From an uncultured Prevotella sp. (lineage in GTDB: Bacteria; Bacteroidota; Bacteroidia; Bacteroidales; Bacteroidaceae): a stretch of 64,000 bases of DNA. The notes under the pieces are model-generated. The model searched no databases. It saw nothing but the letters and a program-made list of their open reading frames with translations, and was not told where the DNA came from. A program made the position numbers and the translations under genes. Below are positions 37,313 to 46,449 of this stretch, piece by piece (positions within the stretch are counted from its first letter, which is position 1; each line of letters opens with the position of its first letter). The DNA lies in NCBI GenBank assembly GCA_947170725.1, contig CAMVUM010000011.1, forward strand, positions 1 to 64,000. The letters run 5' to 3'.

Positions 37313-38428
37313 TCAACATGAAATCTCTCTCAATATGCGACGCATGTTGTCCTCAAACGCTTGGAGAGTGAATTGTTTCTTAAATTTCTTATAACCATTC
37401 TCTCCCATCTTCACCCGCAACTCCTTGTTATCGAGAAGACATGCGATACTATCAGAAAGAGATCGGGCATCCTGCTTTCTGCAAATCAGCCCGTTCTCAC
37501 CATCTTTGATGACATCTGGGATACCACCCTCATCCGTCGATATTACAGGTAGCTTAAACTCCATTGCTTCAAGATTTACAAGTCCGAATGTCTCGTTATG
37601 ATAATAAGTTGGAAAAACGAACACATCTGCGTTTTCAAAGAAATCCCTTTTTTCATCGCCATACTTACGGCCATGATACACCGTCATACTGTCCAACCCA
37701 CGCTCTTCCACCTCACGGGCAAAACGCCTGACATCAATCTCCGCAGTCTCGCCACCTACAAAATCGCATACGAAGTTATATCCTTTGTCCTTCAATATCC
37801 GGCAAGCATCGAGCAGCACAAGTACACCTTTGCTCTCAAGAAGATTGGAAAGAAACAAAAGATGCGGTATCTTGTTATGCCGTTCAGCCACCGGTTCTGT
37901 CTGAAGTGTCTCCGGTATTCCATTGGGACATATATAAACATCATCGCGCTTGACATATTTCTTCACATCGGCATACAACGCCTCTGCCAACAATATAACC
38001 TTCAAGCCATTGAAAAAACGACGATACAACTTATCATCAAGCCAACGTTCCTGTCTTGTCAAAACTCCTTTGTTGTGATAGTGTACAACAACCCTGCATC
38101 CCATACGCTTCAGCATCTGCACCACGACGAAATCCTTGTAGAAAGCTCCGCCGCAAGCGTTCGGTGTGACATAGACAAGCTGCGGTCTCAATCGTCTTAC
38201 CTCTCTGCGGATTTGCCGTAACAACGTTACGAATTGCCTTATCTTCCTTACCCCTACCCTGCCTATATCAGCAAGGTCACGCGCTGTTGTCAGATTGATA
38301 TAATGACAATCGAAAGCTTCATTTATCACACGACTGTCATGGATATACTTGCCAACCATAGCTGCACCATGAACTGGGGGAGGAAGGTGGAGAATGAAAA
38401 GGATGGTTGGTTTCATATTTTTAATCAT
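37313..38428 (-). CDS. glycosyltransferase family 4
   Basis: A 371-residue GT-B enzyme transferring a sugar from a nucleotide donor. The N-terminal domain opens with FILHLPPPVHGAAMVGKYI, a pattern of GT4 enzymes of capsule loci. The donor domain holds LFLSNLLESKGV and the E-x7-E motif region VFVFPTYYHNETFGLVNLEAM. The start overlaps the end of licD by eight bases; an ATG four codons inside is an alternative. Sugar and linkage are unknown. Confidence 0.88.
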   Translation of the reverse strand: MIKNMKPTILFILHLPPPVHGAAMVGKYIHDSRVINEAFDCHYINLTTARDLADIGRVGVRKIRQFVTLLRQIRREVRRLRPQLVYVTPNACGGAFYKDFVVVQMLKRMGCRVVVHYHNKGVLTRQERWLDDKLYRRFFNGLKVILLAEALYADVKKYVKRDDVYICPNGIPETLQTEPVAERHNKIPHLLFLSNLLESKGVLVLLDACRILKDKGYNFVCDFVGGETAEIDVRRFAREVEERGLDSMTVYHGRKYGDEKRDFFENADVFVFPTYYHNETFGLVNLEAMEFKLPVISTDEGGIPDVIKDGENGLICRKQDARSLSDSIACLLDNKELRVKMGENGYKKFKKQFTLQAFEDNMRRILREISC

Positions 38429-39221
38429 CCAAAAGAAACATTTCTGTAGAATGTATATGCCGCTTCTCTATCGGAGGAAGTTTCATATAATCTCCATAAA
38501 GCTGTTTAAGATATGCTGAACTATCAAAAGGACCATAAAATTGTGTATCTTCAAAATCATACAACACTGGTTCTCCCATTATCTTTATGTCAACGAACTC
38601 TTTCATTCCCCATGCACCAAACAAATTAGCCAATACACTTGGTTCTATCTCTCTTTTAGACATTTTACAATCAATGTAATATGGAATCGTGGTTTTCTTC
38701 ATTGATATTATTGTTTGACATACTTTTGCAAACATTCCTTTGAAGAATGGTCTGTTTTCAGTTTCCATAAAAAGAAGTTTCTGCAACTTAAAACAACTTC
38801 GAATATACCAATTAAAAGAAAATATCCCAAGTTTATCATCAGTATAGTCAAGTGGAAAAATATCAATGTTCAATCCCAGTTTTTCTTCTGATTTCACAGA
38901 ATAGGTCTCTTTTACCCATGTCTTAGTATCTGAGAGCTTCCCAATACCCAATATTGCATAATCTGAGTTATCAACAGTCAGCATTTTGTATCGCGCTGGA
39001 AGTTCTTTTTCGGCTATATTAACAAAACGGGCATAATATTTACGTGGTATACCAAAATCCATATCATCATCCCATGGAATAAAGCCTTTGTGACGTATTG
39101 CTCCTAACATTGTACCACCAAGCATGTAATAAGGAATATCATTATCTATACATATACGATGAAATTCTTTAGCCATATCAAGGAGTATGAGATGTGTTTG
39201 ATCAATTATAAGATTTTTCAT
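38421..39221 (-). CDS. LicD-family phosphotransferase
   Basis: A 266-residue member of the LicD nucleotidyltransferase-like family. Members move phosphocholine or another phosphorylated group from a CDP-activated donor onto a glycan. The signature is near the N-terminus: YMLGGTMLGAIRHKGFIPWDDD (split here as residues 32-53), with the metal-binding acidic triplet WDDDMDFG. Context is telling: the same operon encodes a cytidylyltransferase fused to a dehydrogenase and an SDR, which could supply a CDP-activated donor. No choline kinase (LicA) is present, so choline itself is not implied. Confidence 0.88.
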   Translation of the reverse strand: MKNLIIDQTHLILLDMAKEFHRICIDNDIPYYMLGGTMLGAIRHKGFIPWDDDMDFGIPRKYYARFVNIAEKELPARYKMLTVDNSDYAILGIGKLSDTKTWVKETYSVKSEEKLGLNIDIFPLDYTDDKLGIFSFNWYIRSCFKLQKLLFMETENRPFFKGMFAKVCQTIISMKKTTIPYYIDCKMSKREIEPSVLANLFGAWGMKEFVDIKIMGEPVLYDFEDTQFYGPFDSSAYLKQLYGDYMKLPPIEKRHIHSTEMFLLDD

Positions 39222-39556
39222 GTTGATTTAAACAAGTATTACTCTGAACTTTTAATAATACAGCAATTAGAATTGCTAATGTTCCACAGAAACTCATAGA
39301 AAACTGTATCATTTCCAAGCCTGAATTTAACAAAATTATAATAGTCTGATATAAAAAGCGACAAAAAGTATAAGTTTCCAATTCTTTATATGAGTTATTA
39401 CACCAGTCAATGCTGCAAAATATTCAAAATCAACTTTAGACAAAATACGGGACATTACAACACCTATGAGAGTCTGTACAGAGCCCCCTTTAAGAAAAAC
39501 GCTTTTATTCTCTTTCATCCGACATTAATAATAACATCATATACTTAATTGTATTT
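39222..39556 (-). pseudogene. fragment of a small membrane protein (probable relic)
   Basis: This 335-base gap contains hydrophobic coding-like sequence in two frames on the minus strand. MKENKSVFLKGGSVQTLIG... runs from 39518 to 39336 and ends after ILFVAF. The next frame continues with LYQTIIILLNSGLEMIQF and another hydrophobic helix up to about 39225. The change falls at a T5 run near 39355. It may be the remains of a short integral membrane protein. I cannot name a family, and the call rests only on the hydrophobic pattern. Confidence 0.35.
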
Positions 39557-40252
39557 TTATTTATAACTATATCCACCATTCACTTCTATCAAGCTCCCAT
39601 TAATAAACGGATTGTCAATACAGAAGCGGAAAGCATCTACAATTTCTTCTATTGTCGCAAAACGATGAATGGCTGTCTTCTTGTAAATATTCTGTTTTAT
39701 TTCCTCCGGTTTTTCTTTCTGCCAAGGCGTTTCTACAAATCCTGGCACAATTGCGTTCACGGTTGTTCCTGTTCCTTCAAATTCCTTTACCAGATTCTTA
39801 CAAAGAGCATGAACTGCTGATTTTGTGACACCATAGGCCAATACCGTTCCATGAGGGCTCAATCCCATTTGTGAACCAGTAAACAAGATACGTGATCCAT
39901 TGGGAATAATTGGAAAAAACTCCCTGCACATAATATAATGTGAATTCACCGCGACTTCCATCATGGCGTCCCAGTCCTTATCTTCATATTCCGTAAATGA
40001 TTTACGGATAGACATTCCGGCATTGCACACAAGACAATCCAAATGTTCTGTCTTGCTTTTTACATACTCTATAAACTTATAAACATCCTCACGCTTGGTC
40101 TGGTCTGTCTTTACCGCCTCATAATTATCTATCTTTTCTGTAAACTCAGAACCGACATAGGTGGCAAATACATAATACCCTTTAGCTATAAGCATCTTGG
40201 CGACACCCATTCCCATTCCAGATGTTCCTCCTGTAACTACTGCATATTTCAT
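39557..40252 (-). CDS. SDR-family oxidoreductase
   Basis: A 231-residue short-chain dehydrogenase. The NAD(P)-binding motif is TGGTSGMGMG (7-16), the structural NAG is at 77-79 and the catalytic triad is Ser127, Tyr140 and Lys144 (YGVTK). The C-terminus (NPFINGSLIEVNGGYS) is typical. The ATG at 40252 is chosen because it begins the Rossmann strand and falls five bases after the fusion gene stops. SDRs paired with a cytidylyltransferase often reduce a sugar or polyol phosphate before or after CDP activation; that role is inferred. Confidence 0.87.
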   Translation of the reverse strand: MKYAVVTGGTSGMGMGVAKMLIAKGYYVFATYVGSEFTEKIDNYEAVKTDQTKREDVYKFIEYVKSKTEHLDCLVCNAGMSIRKSFTEYEDKDWDAMMEVAVNSHYIMCREFFPIIPNGSRILFTGSQMGLSPHGTVLAYGVTKSAVHALCKNLVKEFEGTGTTVNAIVPGFVETPWQKEKPEEIKQNIYKKTAIHRFATIEEIVDAFRFCIDNPFINGSLIEVNGGYSYK

Positions 40253-40256
40253 ACTT

Positions 40257-41603
40257 CTATATCTCCATAAAGTTTTTACGTTCAATAAACTGCTGCATCA
40301 CTTCCGCCATACATACACTTTCCCGACGACGAAGACGTGCCGAAGAGAAACGCTTATTCACTATACACGAAGCGAACTCCTGTATTTCATAGCGTAGTCC
40401 CGCTCCATCCCATTTATAAAAGAACTTCTTATTATCATTCTGGTTCTCATAGCGCAGTTCAAAATAGTCTGTCTTCCACCAAGGACTCGGAACATAAGCA
40501 TAACCTTTTGTTCCGGAAATCACAAGATTACCTTCAGTCTTAACGCCAAGCCCCACCTTAAACGAACAGACCGCATTCTTGAAACGGAACACTCCTTTGG
40601 TATAAACATCAACACCATTCTCTATACGTGAATAAATATTGAGATTGTCATATTGCGTTCCCATCAGTTTTATAATTGGCAACAGCGGATAGCTTCCCAG
40701 TTCAAACAGCGAACCACCAGCCTGTTTCGGGTCAAATTCCCGCAATGTCTTATCGCCCCAGACCTTTGATAATGAAGCCTCAACGTCTACGACATCGCCG
40801 ATTACGCCACTCTTTATCATTACCATCAGATGATTGAACGCCGGACAATGTGCCGTCTTATTGGCTTCCATCAGTATCACACCTTTTTCCTCAGCCAAGG
40901 CAAACAGTTCACGGGCTTCATCACCATTCAACACCATCGGCGTTTCACACAGAACATGACGACCGGCCTCAAGTGCCTGTCTGATGAGCGTGTAGTGGGT
41001 AAGATGCGGCGTAGCAATATATACGGCATCAACTTCACCAAGCATCTTGTCATAATCACGATAGACATCTGGAATATCGTGCTCTACTACAAACGCCGCC
41101 GCACGTCCGAAATCCGTATCATAGACAGCAGAGACTTCTACACCACTGACACATGACGTCTCACTCACAAACCGTGGAGCAATACGGCCGGCACCAACAA
41201 TGCCAACCTTAACAATCTCTTGAGACTCAGCCCGTAGCATCGTACTGCTGATACCTTCCGTCCGTGGAAGATAAACAACCTTGCAGAACTCATTAAGATA
41301 ATCAAACTTGCCTTCCCAATCAGAACCAATAGCGAATATATCAACACTATATTTCTGTACGTCGTCTATCTTCTGTCCGACATAATCTTCTATTATTATC
41401 TGATCAGCCAGTCCTGTAGCCTTCACAGCCTCAACGCGCTCCAAAACATTATTACGCACGTTCAATTTACCACGATTGCGGTCAAAATTGTCATTCGTAA
41501 CACCAACTATCAGATAGTCACCAAGTTCTTTGGCACGACGCAACAAATTAATATGACCCTGATGAAGCAGATCGTATGTACCGTAGGTTATAACTTTAGT
41601 CAT
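40257..41603 (-). CDS. cytidylyltransferase-Gfo/Idh/MocA dehydrogenase fusion
   Basis: A 448-residue two-domain protein. Residues 1-128 are a TagD-like nucleotidyltransferase with the HxGH motif HQGH (14-17) and ISSTMLR (118-124). Residues 132-448 are a Gfo/Idh/MocA oxidoreductase with GIVGAGRIA (134-142), the substrate-side CETP (in place of CEKP) near 215 and a C-terminal beta sheet. The first domain would couple CTP to a polyol or similar phosphate. The second would oxidise or reduce the same or a related compound with NAD(P). With the following SDR and LicD this looks like a cassette for making and attaching a CDP-linked substituent. Confidence 0.88.
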   Translation of the reverse strand: MTKVITYGTYDLLHQGHINLLRRAKELGDYLIVGVTNDNFDRNRGKLNVRNNVLERVEAVKATGLADQIIIEDYVGQKIDDVQKYSVDIFAIGSDWEGKFDYLNEFCKVVYLPRTEGISSTMLRAESQEIVKVGIVGAGRIAPRFVSETSCVSGVEVSAVYDTDFGRAAAFVVEHDIPDVYRDYDKMLGEVDAVYIATPHLTHYTLIRQALEAGRHVLCETPMVLNGDEARELFALAEEKGVILMEANKTAHCPAFNHLMVMIKSGVIGDVVDVEASLSKVWGDKTLREFDPKQAGGSLFELGSYPLLPIIKLMGTQYDNLNIYSRIENGVDVYTKGVFRFKNAVCSFKVGLGVKTEGNLVISGTKGYAYVPSPWWKTDYFELRYENQNDNKKFFYKWDGAGLRYEIQEFASCIVNKRFSSARLRRRESVCMAEVMQQFIERKNFMEI

Positions 41604-41957
41604 TATTTACAACTATTTACATCAAGTTAGATTAGTACTCAGATTAGGGCATCACCCTTTGGAAATGAACTTTTACAAGTATCTCCACAGATTTGATTTG
41701 TACCAAATAAGTCTTACATTTTGCATCTTCCTTATAATATCTTTTCCTCCTTGAGCATATACAACATTTGTCTATGTCAAAAAAGGATACAAGGGATTGA
41801 TTCACCGAAAGCGGTTCCAGGCATTGCCATACTTCCACCACTAATATATACACCCATGCCACTGATACAGCAACAGCCATTCCACCTGAAGAACTTTATC
41901 TTCTTGCATGGTCGTCCTTTAGCCATACAATCCATGTAACAACGGGCATTATGCTTT
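41604..41957. other. gap inside the polysaccharide locus
   Basis: 354 bases without a convincing gene. On the minus strand a 52-codon Cys/Gly-rich frame (41935 down to 41777) and a 78-codon frame (41880-41644) are open. Neither has a ribosome site or recognisable family. It may be residue of a lost gene. Confidence 0.4.
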
Positions 41958-43130
41958 TCATTTCCGTAACAATCCTTTCATAATACCCTCATACTCACGC
42001 CTTGCACTATTCTCCGTATTAAACTCTTTTTCCAATTCGATAGAGTTTTGACCGAAAGCCTTCAAATCCACGTGATGAAAATAGTCAAGGGCTTCAAGAA
42101 TACTTTCTTGCTTAAATGAGTCAAATGTAATGCCGTTCACATCTTTCTTTACCAATTCAGGACAACAACCATTGTATATTGAAGTAGATACAGGAAGACC
42201 GCACGACATAGCTTCCGGTATCACAAGACTCCAATTGTCTTCGATAGTCGGAAGTATAAAAACATCAGCCACAGCGTAATATTTATGGATGTCTAAGTAG
42301 TTCACGCGCCCCTCCATCATGATACTTGGTTCTCCTGAATATCTATTTTTCAGTTCATTATACTGCTCTCCTCCACCAACAACTACAAGCATATCATCAG
42401 GATACGAATTTATATGTTCCATCCAAGCGGAAAGCAAGTATTTTACACCTTTTCTTTCTACAATCTGCCCAGAAAACAGATACATTAATCCGTTTCTATT
42501 ATGATATTTCATATGATATGCCTGATACTGATTTGAGCCTTTAAATTTCATGACATCTGTCCTAAGTCCCTCTCCATCAGCACTCATGCCCCCTATATGA
42601 ATTTTCTCTTCGTTCACTCCAATAGACATCAGGTATTTTTTTGTCTCACTTCCATTCACAAGATACCCCGTTACGAATTTGTTGGTCAATTTACGATGCC
42701 ATGTCTTCAACTTGCCATTATTTCTTTCTGTCCACAGAGTACGCTCATACCCAATGAATACCGGTTTCCTAAACAATATAGAATAAAACAAAACCAAAGG
42801 AGTCCACTGAAAAAAACCTTCTGTAATCAACACATCTGGTTTGATATTTCGTATTGTTGATAACAATCCCCATGTCAAAGGTATCTTTTTCCCTTTTTCT
42901 ATATTATACTTAAATGACATCTCATGAGTATTAAATAGCTTTTCCCCATTAAAAGGATGAGCATTCTTACCCATTACTGCTGGTATATTTTTTAACAGAT
43001 GATCATAGCGATTTTTATATCTGCAAACAGAATACATAACATGAAAATCCCCTTTGAATAAATCATTCAATCTTTTATAAAAAGGCAGACGATAATCCAA
43101 AAATATCGGATTGCAATATAATACTTTCAT
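41958..43130 (-). CDS. glycosyltransferase family 4
   Basis: A 390-residue GT-B enzyme. It starts MKVLYCNPIFLDYRLPFYKRL, a form seen in GT4 enzymes of O-antigen and capsule loci. The donor domain contains FSGQIVERKGVKYLL, VVVGGGEQY and the acidic-motif region FILPTIEDNWSLVIPEAMSCG. It is AT-rich like its neighbours. The acetyltransferase gene ends two bases before its start, so it is in the same message. Confidence 0.87.
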   Translation of the reverse strand: MKVLYCNPIFLDYRLPFYKRLNDLFKGDFHVMYSVCRYKNRYDHLLKNIPAVMGKNAHPFNGEKLFNTHEMSFKYNIEKGKKIPLTWGLLSTIRNIKPDVLITEGFFQWTPLVLFYSILFRKPVFIGYERTLWTERNNGKLKTWHRKLTNKFVTGYLVNGSETKKYLMSIGVNEEKIHIGGMSADGEGLRTDVMKFKGSNQYQAYHMKYHNRNGLMYLFSGQIVERKGVKYLLSAWMEHINSYPDDMLVVVGGGEQYNELKNRYSGEPSIMMEGRVNYLDIHKYYAVADVFILPTIEDNWSLVIPEAMSCGLPVSTSIYNGCCPELVKKDVNGITFDSFKQESILEALDYFHHVDLKAFGQNSIELEKEFNTENSARREYEGIMKGLLRK

Positions 43131-43132
43131 CT

Positions 43133-43726
43133 TTATTTGATATTTATACTTTTAATTATAGCAGGATTCCCAAAAACATTCGAATCGCTGGGAATATTTT
43201 GGCAAACAAAAGAGTTCGCGCCAATTCGAACATTATCCCCGATGACAATATTACCGACAATTACAGCACCTGTCCCTATTGTCACATTATTGCCAATAAT
43301 TGGCTTCCCACTGCAATAAAGATTCTTTGCACCTATAACGACATGCGGATAACAAATGAAATCATCTCCGATACTCTTTGCATTAAGGTGGCAACTGTCA
43401 TTGTGTACAAAATGTACATGCTTCCCTAAACTACAACTGAATGGAAGCTTTATACTTTTATCTCCAGATAGAATCCATGAATACAATATACTTTTTCTTC
43501 CTATACGATGATAGAACAAATTACGGTTATGCTTAGCAAAAACAAGTGTGCGAACCATATTACTATATGATCCAAAGTCACTTATTATCAGGTCTTTTTT
43601 TGAAGAGAAAACATATAAAATCTGGCACGGTATAGTCCTCCACCAATTGATTATAAACGTCATCAATCTAAATATGCTTTTCGAAGAAGAACCTACAAAA
43701 ATCTTTTCTTCATATATATACTTCAT
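43133..43726 (-). CDS. hexapeptide-repeat acetyltransferase (serine acetyltransferase-like)
   Basis: About 197 residues. The C-terminal half is a left-handed beta-helix of hexapeptide repeats (IIGNNVTIGTGAVIVGNIVIGDNVRIGANSFV in pieces), preceded by the active-site-like histidines in HFVHNDSCH and YPHVVIGA. It ends with NVFGNPA, as in sugar O-acetyltransferases. It would transfer acetyl from acetyl-CoA to a sugar of the repeat unit. The start at 43726 falls five bases after the upstream stop; the longer frame would overlap. Confidence 0.82.
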   Translation of the reverse strand: MKYIYEEKIFVGSSSKSIFRLMTFIINWWRTIPCQILYVFSSKKDLIISDFGSYSNMVRTLVFAKHNRNLFYHRIGRKSILYSWILSGDKSIKLPFSCSLGKHVHFVHNDSCHLNAKSIGDDFICYPHVVIGAKNLYCSGKPIIGNNVTIGTGAVIVGNIVIGDNVRIGANSFVCQNIPSDSNVFGNPAIIKSINIK

Positions 43727-43730
43727 ATTC

Positions 43731-44780
43731 TTATGCCTGTAAAAAATTAAACAATGCCTTTTTGTATATTCTTTGATGATCAAGAAATACCTTTATACCT
43801 GACATATACTCATTATACACTTCATTATTCATAATAACAGCAGGATTAAATAACTCTATATCATCATATAGTAGCCCTACATTCTCTTTCTCCACAAAAT
43901 CCAAAGCATTACACCTATGTCCTATTATTGGAGTTTGATTAAATAGAATATCAAGTACGACACCACTGCTTCTCTGTGAGTAACACCCTCTATAATTCAA
44001 GATACAGTATTTCGCTTCTCTTATATATCTGTAATAGTCATTATCCTCAATAAAGCCAAGACGTAAATCTATATTCTTAGCTTTAGATGCGATTTTAGAC
44101 AAGATATCTCTCAATTGGCTCGTTGCTGGATTGCCTGCTATCAAAACTTTGTATGTAGAATCGGCAAATTTTTCTGCAACTTCTACAACACCTTTATCCT
44201 CATATATTCCGCCAACAACAGCAAAATCATATTTTTTCTTATCGTGAGTTTGCACAACTTCTTTATAATGATAAATGAAATCTGTCACAACACATTTTGG
44301 AAGATTATAAGTTTTGGCAATAGACTCTGACGGACAAACAAGACCTGCTATTTTATTCTTTGCAAAAAAATAGATGAGACGTTTTATGCATGAAGATAAG
44401 GCATCTGTATCATATTGAATGAGATATATTCTATTTCTCCTTTTTCTAGCAAACATTGCAATTCCCAAAAGAACAGTGGATATTCCAGAATGCTGAATAA
44501 CAATACAATCCTCGCTATCCGTTTCTTTGAATAGAAATCTACAGTTTCCCAATGTGTGCATCTTATTTTTCCATCCACTCAATCCTTCTACAGAATCATA
44601 TGGCAACTTCAATATTTCTTCAGGTTTAAACCTATTAGCTATCACAGGACCACCTGCGACTTTCACTTCACAGCTATCACTAAATAGGTCTATATAATTT
44701 TTAGAAACAGGATACGAGTGACCTGTCATTTTCCCATTACGGGAATTACTCTTCACGTCAGCAATTATTATTCGTCTCAT
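43731..44780 (-). CDS. glycosyltransferase (GT4-like)
   Basis: A 349-residue protein with GT-B character: an N-terminal domain beginning IIIADVKSNSRNGKMTGHSYPVSKNY, a middle linker VCPSESIAKTYNLPK and a donor domain with VGGIYEDKGVVEVAEKF and CYSQRSSGVVLDILFNQTPIIG. The start ATGA overlaps the original stop of the acyltransferase relic. Its donor and acceptor are unknown. Confidence 0.75.
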   Translation of the reverse strand: MRRIIIADVKSNSRNGKMTGHSYPVSKNYIDLFSDSCEVKVAGGPVIANRFKPEEILKLPYDSVEGLSGWKNKMHTLGNCRFLFKETDSEDCIVIQHSGISTVLLGIAMFARKRRNRIYLIQYDTDALSSCIKRLIYFFAKNKIAGLVCPSESIAKTYNLPKCVVTDFIYHYKEVVQTHDKKKYDFAVVGGIYEDKGVVEVAEKFADSTYKVLIAGNPATSQLRDILSKIASKAKNIDLRLGFIEDNDYYRYIREAKYCILNYRGCYSQRSSGVVLDILFNQTPIIGHRCNALDFVEKENVGLLYDDIELFNPAVIMNNEVYNEYMSGIKVFLDHQRIYKKALFNFLQA

Positions 44781-45155
44781 TCTGAAATCTGTTTTTTTAT
44801 GTTCCTATAAATTATGTCATAAATATACGCTACCGCAAAAGAGCAAGAAGTAAATACCATATTCCTTATTAAATAGATAGTGTACACCAAAGTAACAAAA
44901 AGAGCCTAAGATCAAATACGCGATAATAATATCCAAACATCGTTTCCATTTACCATAAACATAATAGTCTTCTACTGTTTTGGTACTGTTCAAATATCCT
45001 GTCAATAAAAGGAATAGAGGAACTACTGTCTTTCCCAAGACAACAAATATGTCTTGTACAGGACCAATGTTTTTGGATATGTTATGATTCAGCATCACCA
45101 TTATGATAGCCATAGCTCTGATTAAATTCAAACTAAATATTTGCTCTTTATGCAT
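44777..45155 (-). pseudogene. acyltransferase-3 family gene with internal deletion
   Basis: The first 100 residues are a clear acyltransferase 3 N-terminus (FSLNLIRAMAIIMVMLNHN with the catalytic His, then VVPLFLLLTGYL). Full members have ten helices and about 340 residues. Here the frame ends after about 112 codons. In the next frame the remaining bases encode FAVAYIYDIIYRNIKKQ, a typical C-terminal end, whose TGA overlaps the ATG of the next gene. So the middle and a reading frame were lost while both ends remain. O-acetylation by this enzyme is presumably abolished. Confidence 0.75.
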
Positions 45156-45249
45156 TGCTTTTATTAGTATTGTAATTCTAGAAAAAAGACATTGAATTAA
45201 CTACAGATATCTGAGATAATTAAATTGGTCATGGATGACATAATTGGTA

Positions 45250-46449
45250 CTATATCAAAGAATAAAACAATTTTATATATTCTCCATAGTTAGCATCAGA
45301 AAACATCCAAGAACGAGAACGACATGCTTCAGAAGTATATTGGTTACTGTTCATACAAATCTTTTTTATGGCCTCACTAAATGCTTGTATATTTCCTTGT
45401 TCAACAACAATTCCTGTATTATCATCAATAGCTTCCGGGCTTCCCCCTGTACGGAATGTGACGATCGGCGTTCCGGCTGCAAGTGCCTCAATGTTTGTGG
45501 TCGGGAAATTGTCAGCCATTGTAGGATTGCAGAATACAGATGCACTCTGATACCATGCCACCATCTCATCTAATGTGGAAGTACGACCGGTACAGATTAT
45601 TCCTTTTCTTTTGAGACAGTCCTGACGAATTTCATCAATTCCACCGACAAGTACAATCTGATAGTCGGAAGGTAACATGTCGGCCAATAACTCAAAAAAA
45701 CATAGTCCTTTTCTAGATTCCCAATTGATAGCACATCCCAAAATGATTTTCTTCTTATCTACAATGCCGTATTCGGCACGAACATCAAATGTGCTTGGTG
45801 TGGAGAATGCTGTAGTATCCACTCCGTTGTATATTACCTTTATTGGATGGTTGCTAAAAAACGAATCTCTGACAAAACCGGCAAGCCACTGCGATGGTGT
45901 GACAATGGTCAGATTCTTAATGCCAGCATGCCACCGCTTACGAATTTTCCATACAATATGCGTTCCATCAATCCATGTCTGACATTGCTTGCAATGACCA
46001 CAGCCTGTTTTCCATCGGTCACAGCCAATCTCATCAAAATAAGGACACAGACCCGTAAAGGCACGACAATCATGCATAGTCCAGACAACTGGTATTTTTC
46101 GCTTGTTCACATAATAAGTAAACAAAGGCATATTTATGATTTTATCGTTTACAAGATTTAGATGTATTATATCAGGAGAATACTTTTCTAATTTCAAAAG
46201 AAGTGCCAATGTCTCCCAAAAAGAGAACACATCTTCCAGACCTGTAAGTTTATGCAATCGCGAATGAACAAACCAATTCAGACGTGTTCCCCAAGTTATT
46301 TGGTATTGAAGTCTGTTTCGTTTGTTTCGTCCGCTATTTGGAGAAAAAAGGGCTATTTCGTTTTCATCGGTTTTGGCAGCAACTGTCAAAGCACGGTAAT
46401 AGCGTGGGAAAAAGCCGGCATTGCCGGAATGTATAACAGCTATCCTCAT
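45250..46449 (-). CDS. glycosyltransferase family 4
   Basis: A 399-residue GT-B enzyme related to WcaC-type proteins. It carries MRIAVIHSGNAGFFPRYYRAL, then VVWTMHDCRAFTGLCPYFDEIGC with the Cys-rich insert CDRWKTGCGHCKQC that is common in this subfamily. The donor domain has GVDTTAF and NPTMADNFPTTNIEALAAGTP with the usual acidic residues. Its start overlaps the wzy stop by four bases (ATGA), showing coupling. Confidence 0.9.
   Translation of the reverse strand: MRIAVIHSGNAGFFPRYYRALTVAAKTDENEIALFSPNSGRNKRNRLQYQITWGTRLNWFVHSRLHKLTGLEDVFSFWETLALLLKLEKYSPDIIHLNLVNDKIINMPLFTYYVNKRKIPVVWTMHDCRAFTGLCPYFDEIGCDRWKTGCGHCKQCQTWIDGTHIVWKIRKRWHAGIKNLTIVTPSQWLAGFVRDSFFSNHPIKVIYNGVDTTAFSTPSTFDVRAEYGIVDKKKIILGCAINWESRKGLCFFELLADMLPSDYQIVLVGGIDEIRQDCLKRKGIICTGRTSTLDEMVAWYQSASVFCNPTMADNFPTTNIEALAAGTPIVTFRTGGSPEAIDDNTGIVVEQGNIQAFSEAIKKICMNSNQYTSEACRSRSWMFSDANYGEYIKLFYSLI

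Noticed and set aside
41777..41935. A 52-codon Cys/Gly-rich minus-strand frame in the polysaccharide locus gap
   Set aside because: No ribosome site, promoter or recognisable processing motif; it may be chance in a residue of a lost gene.
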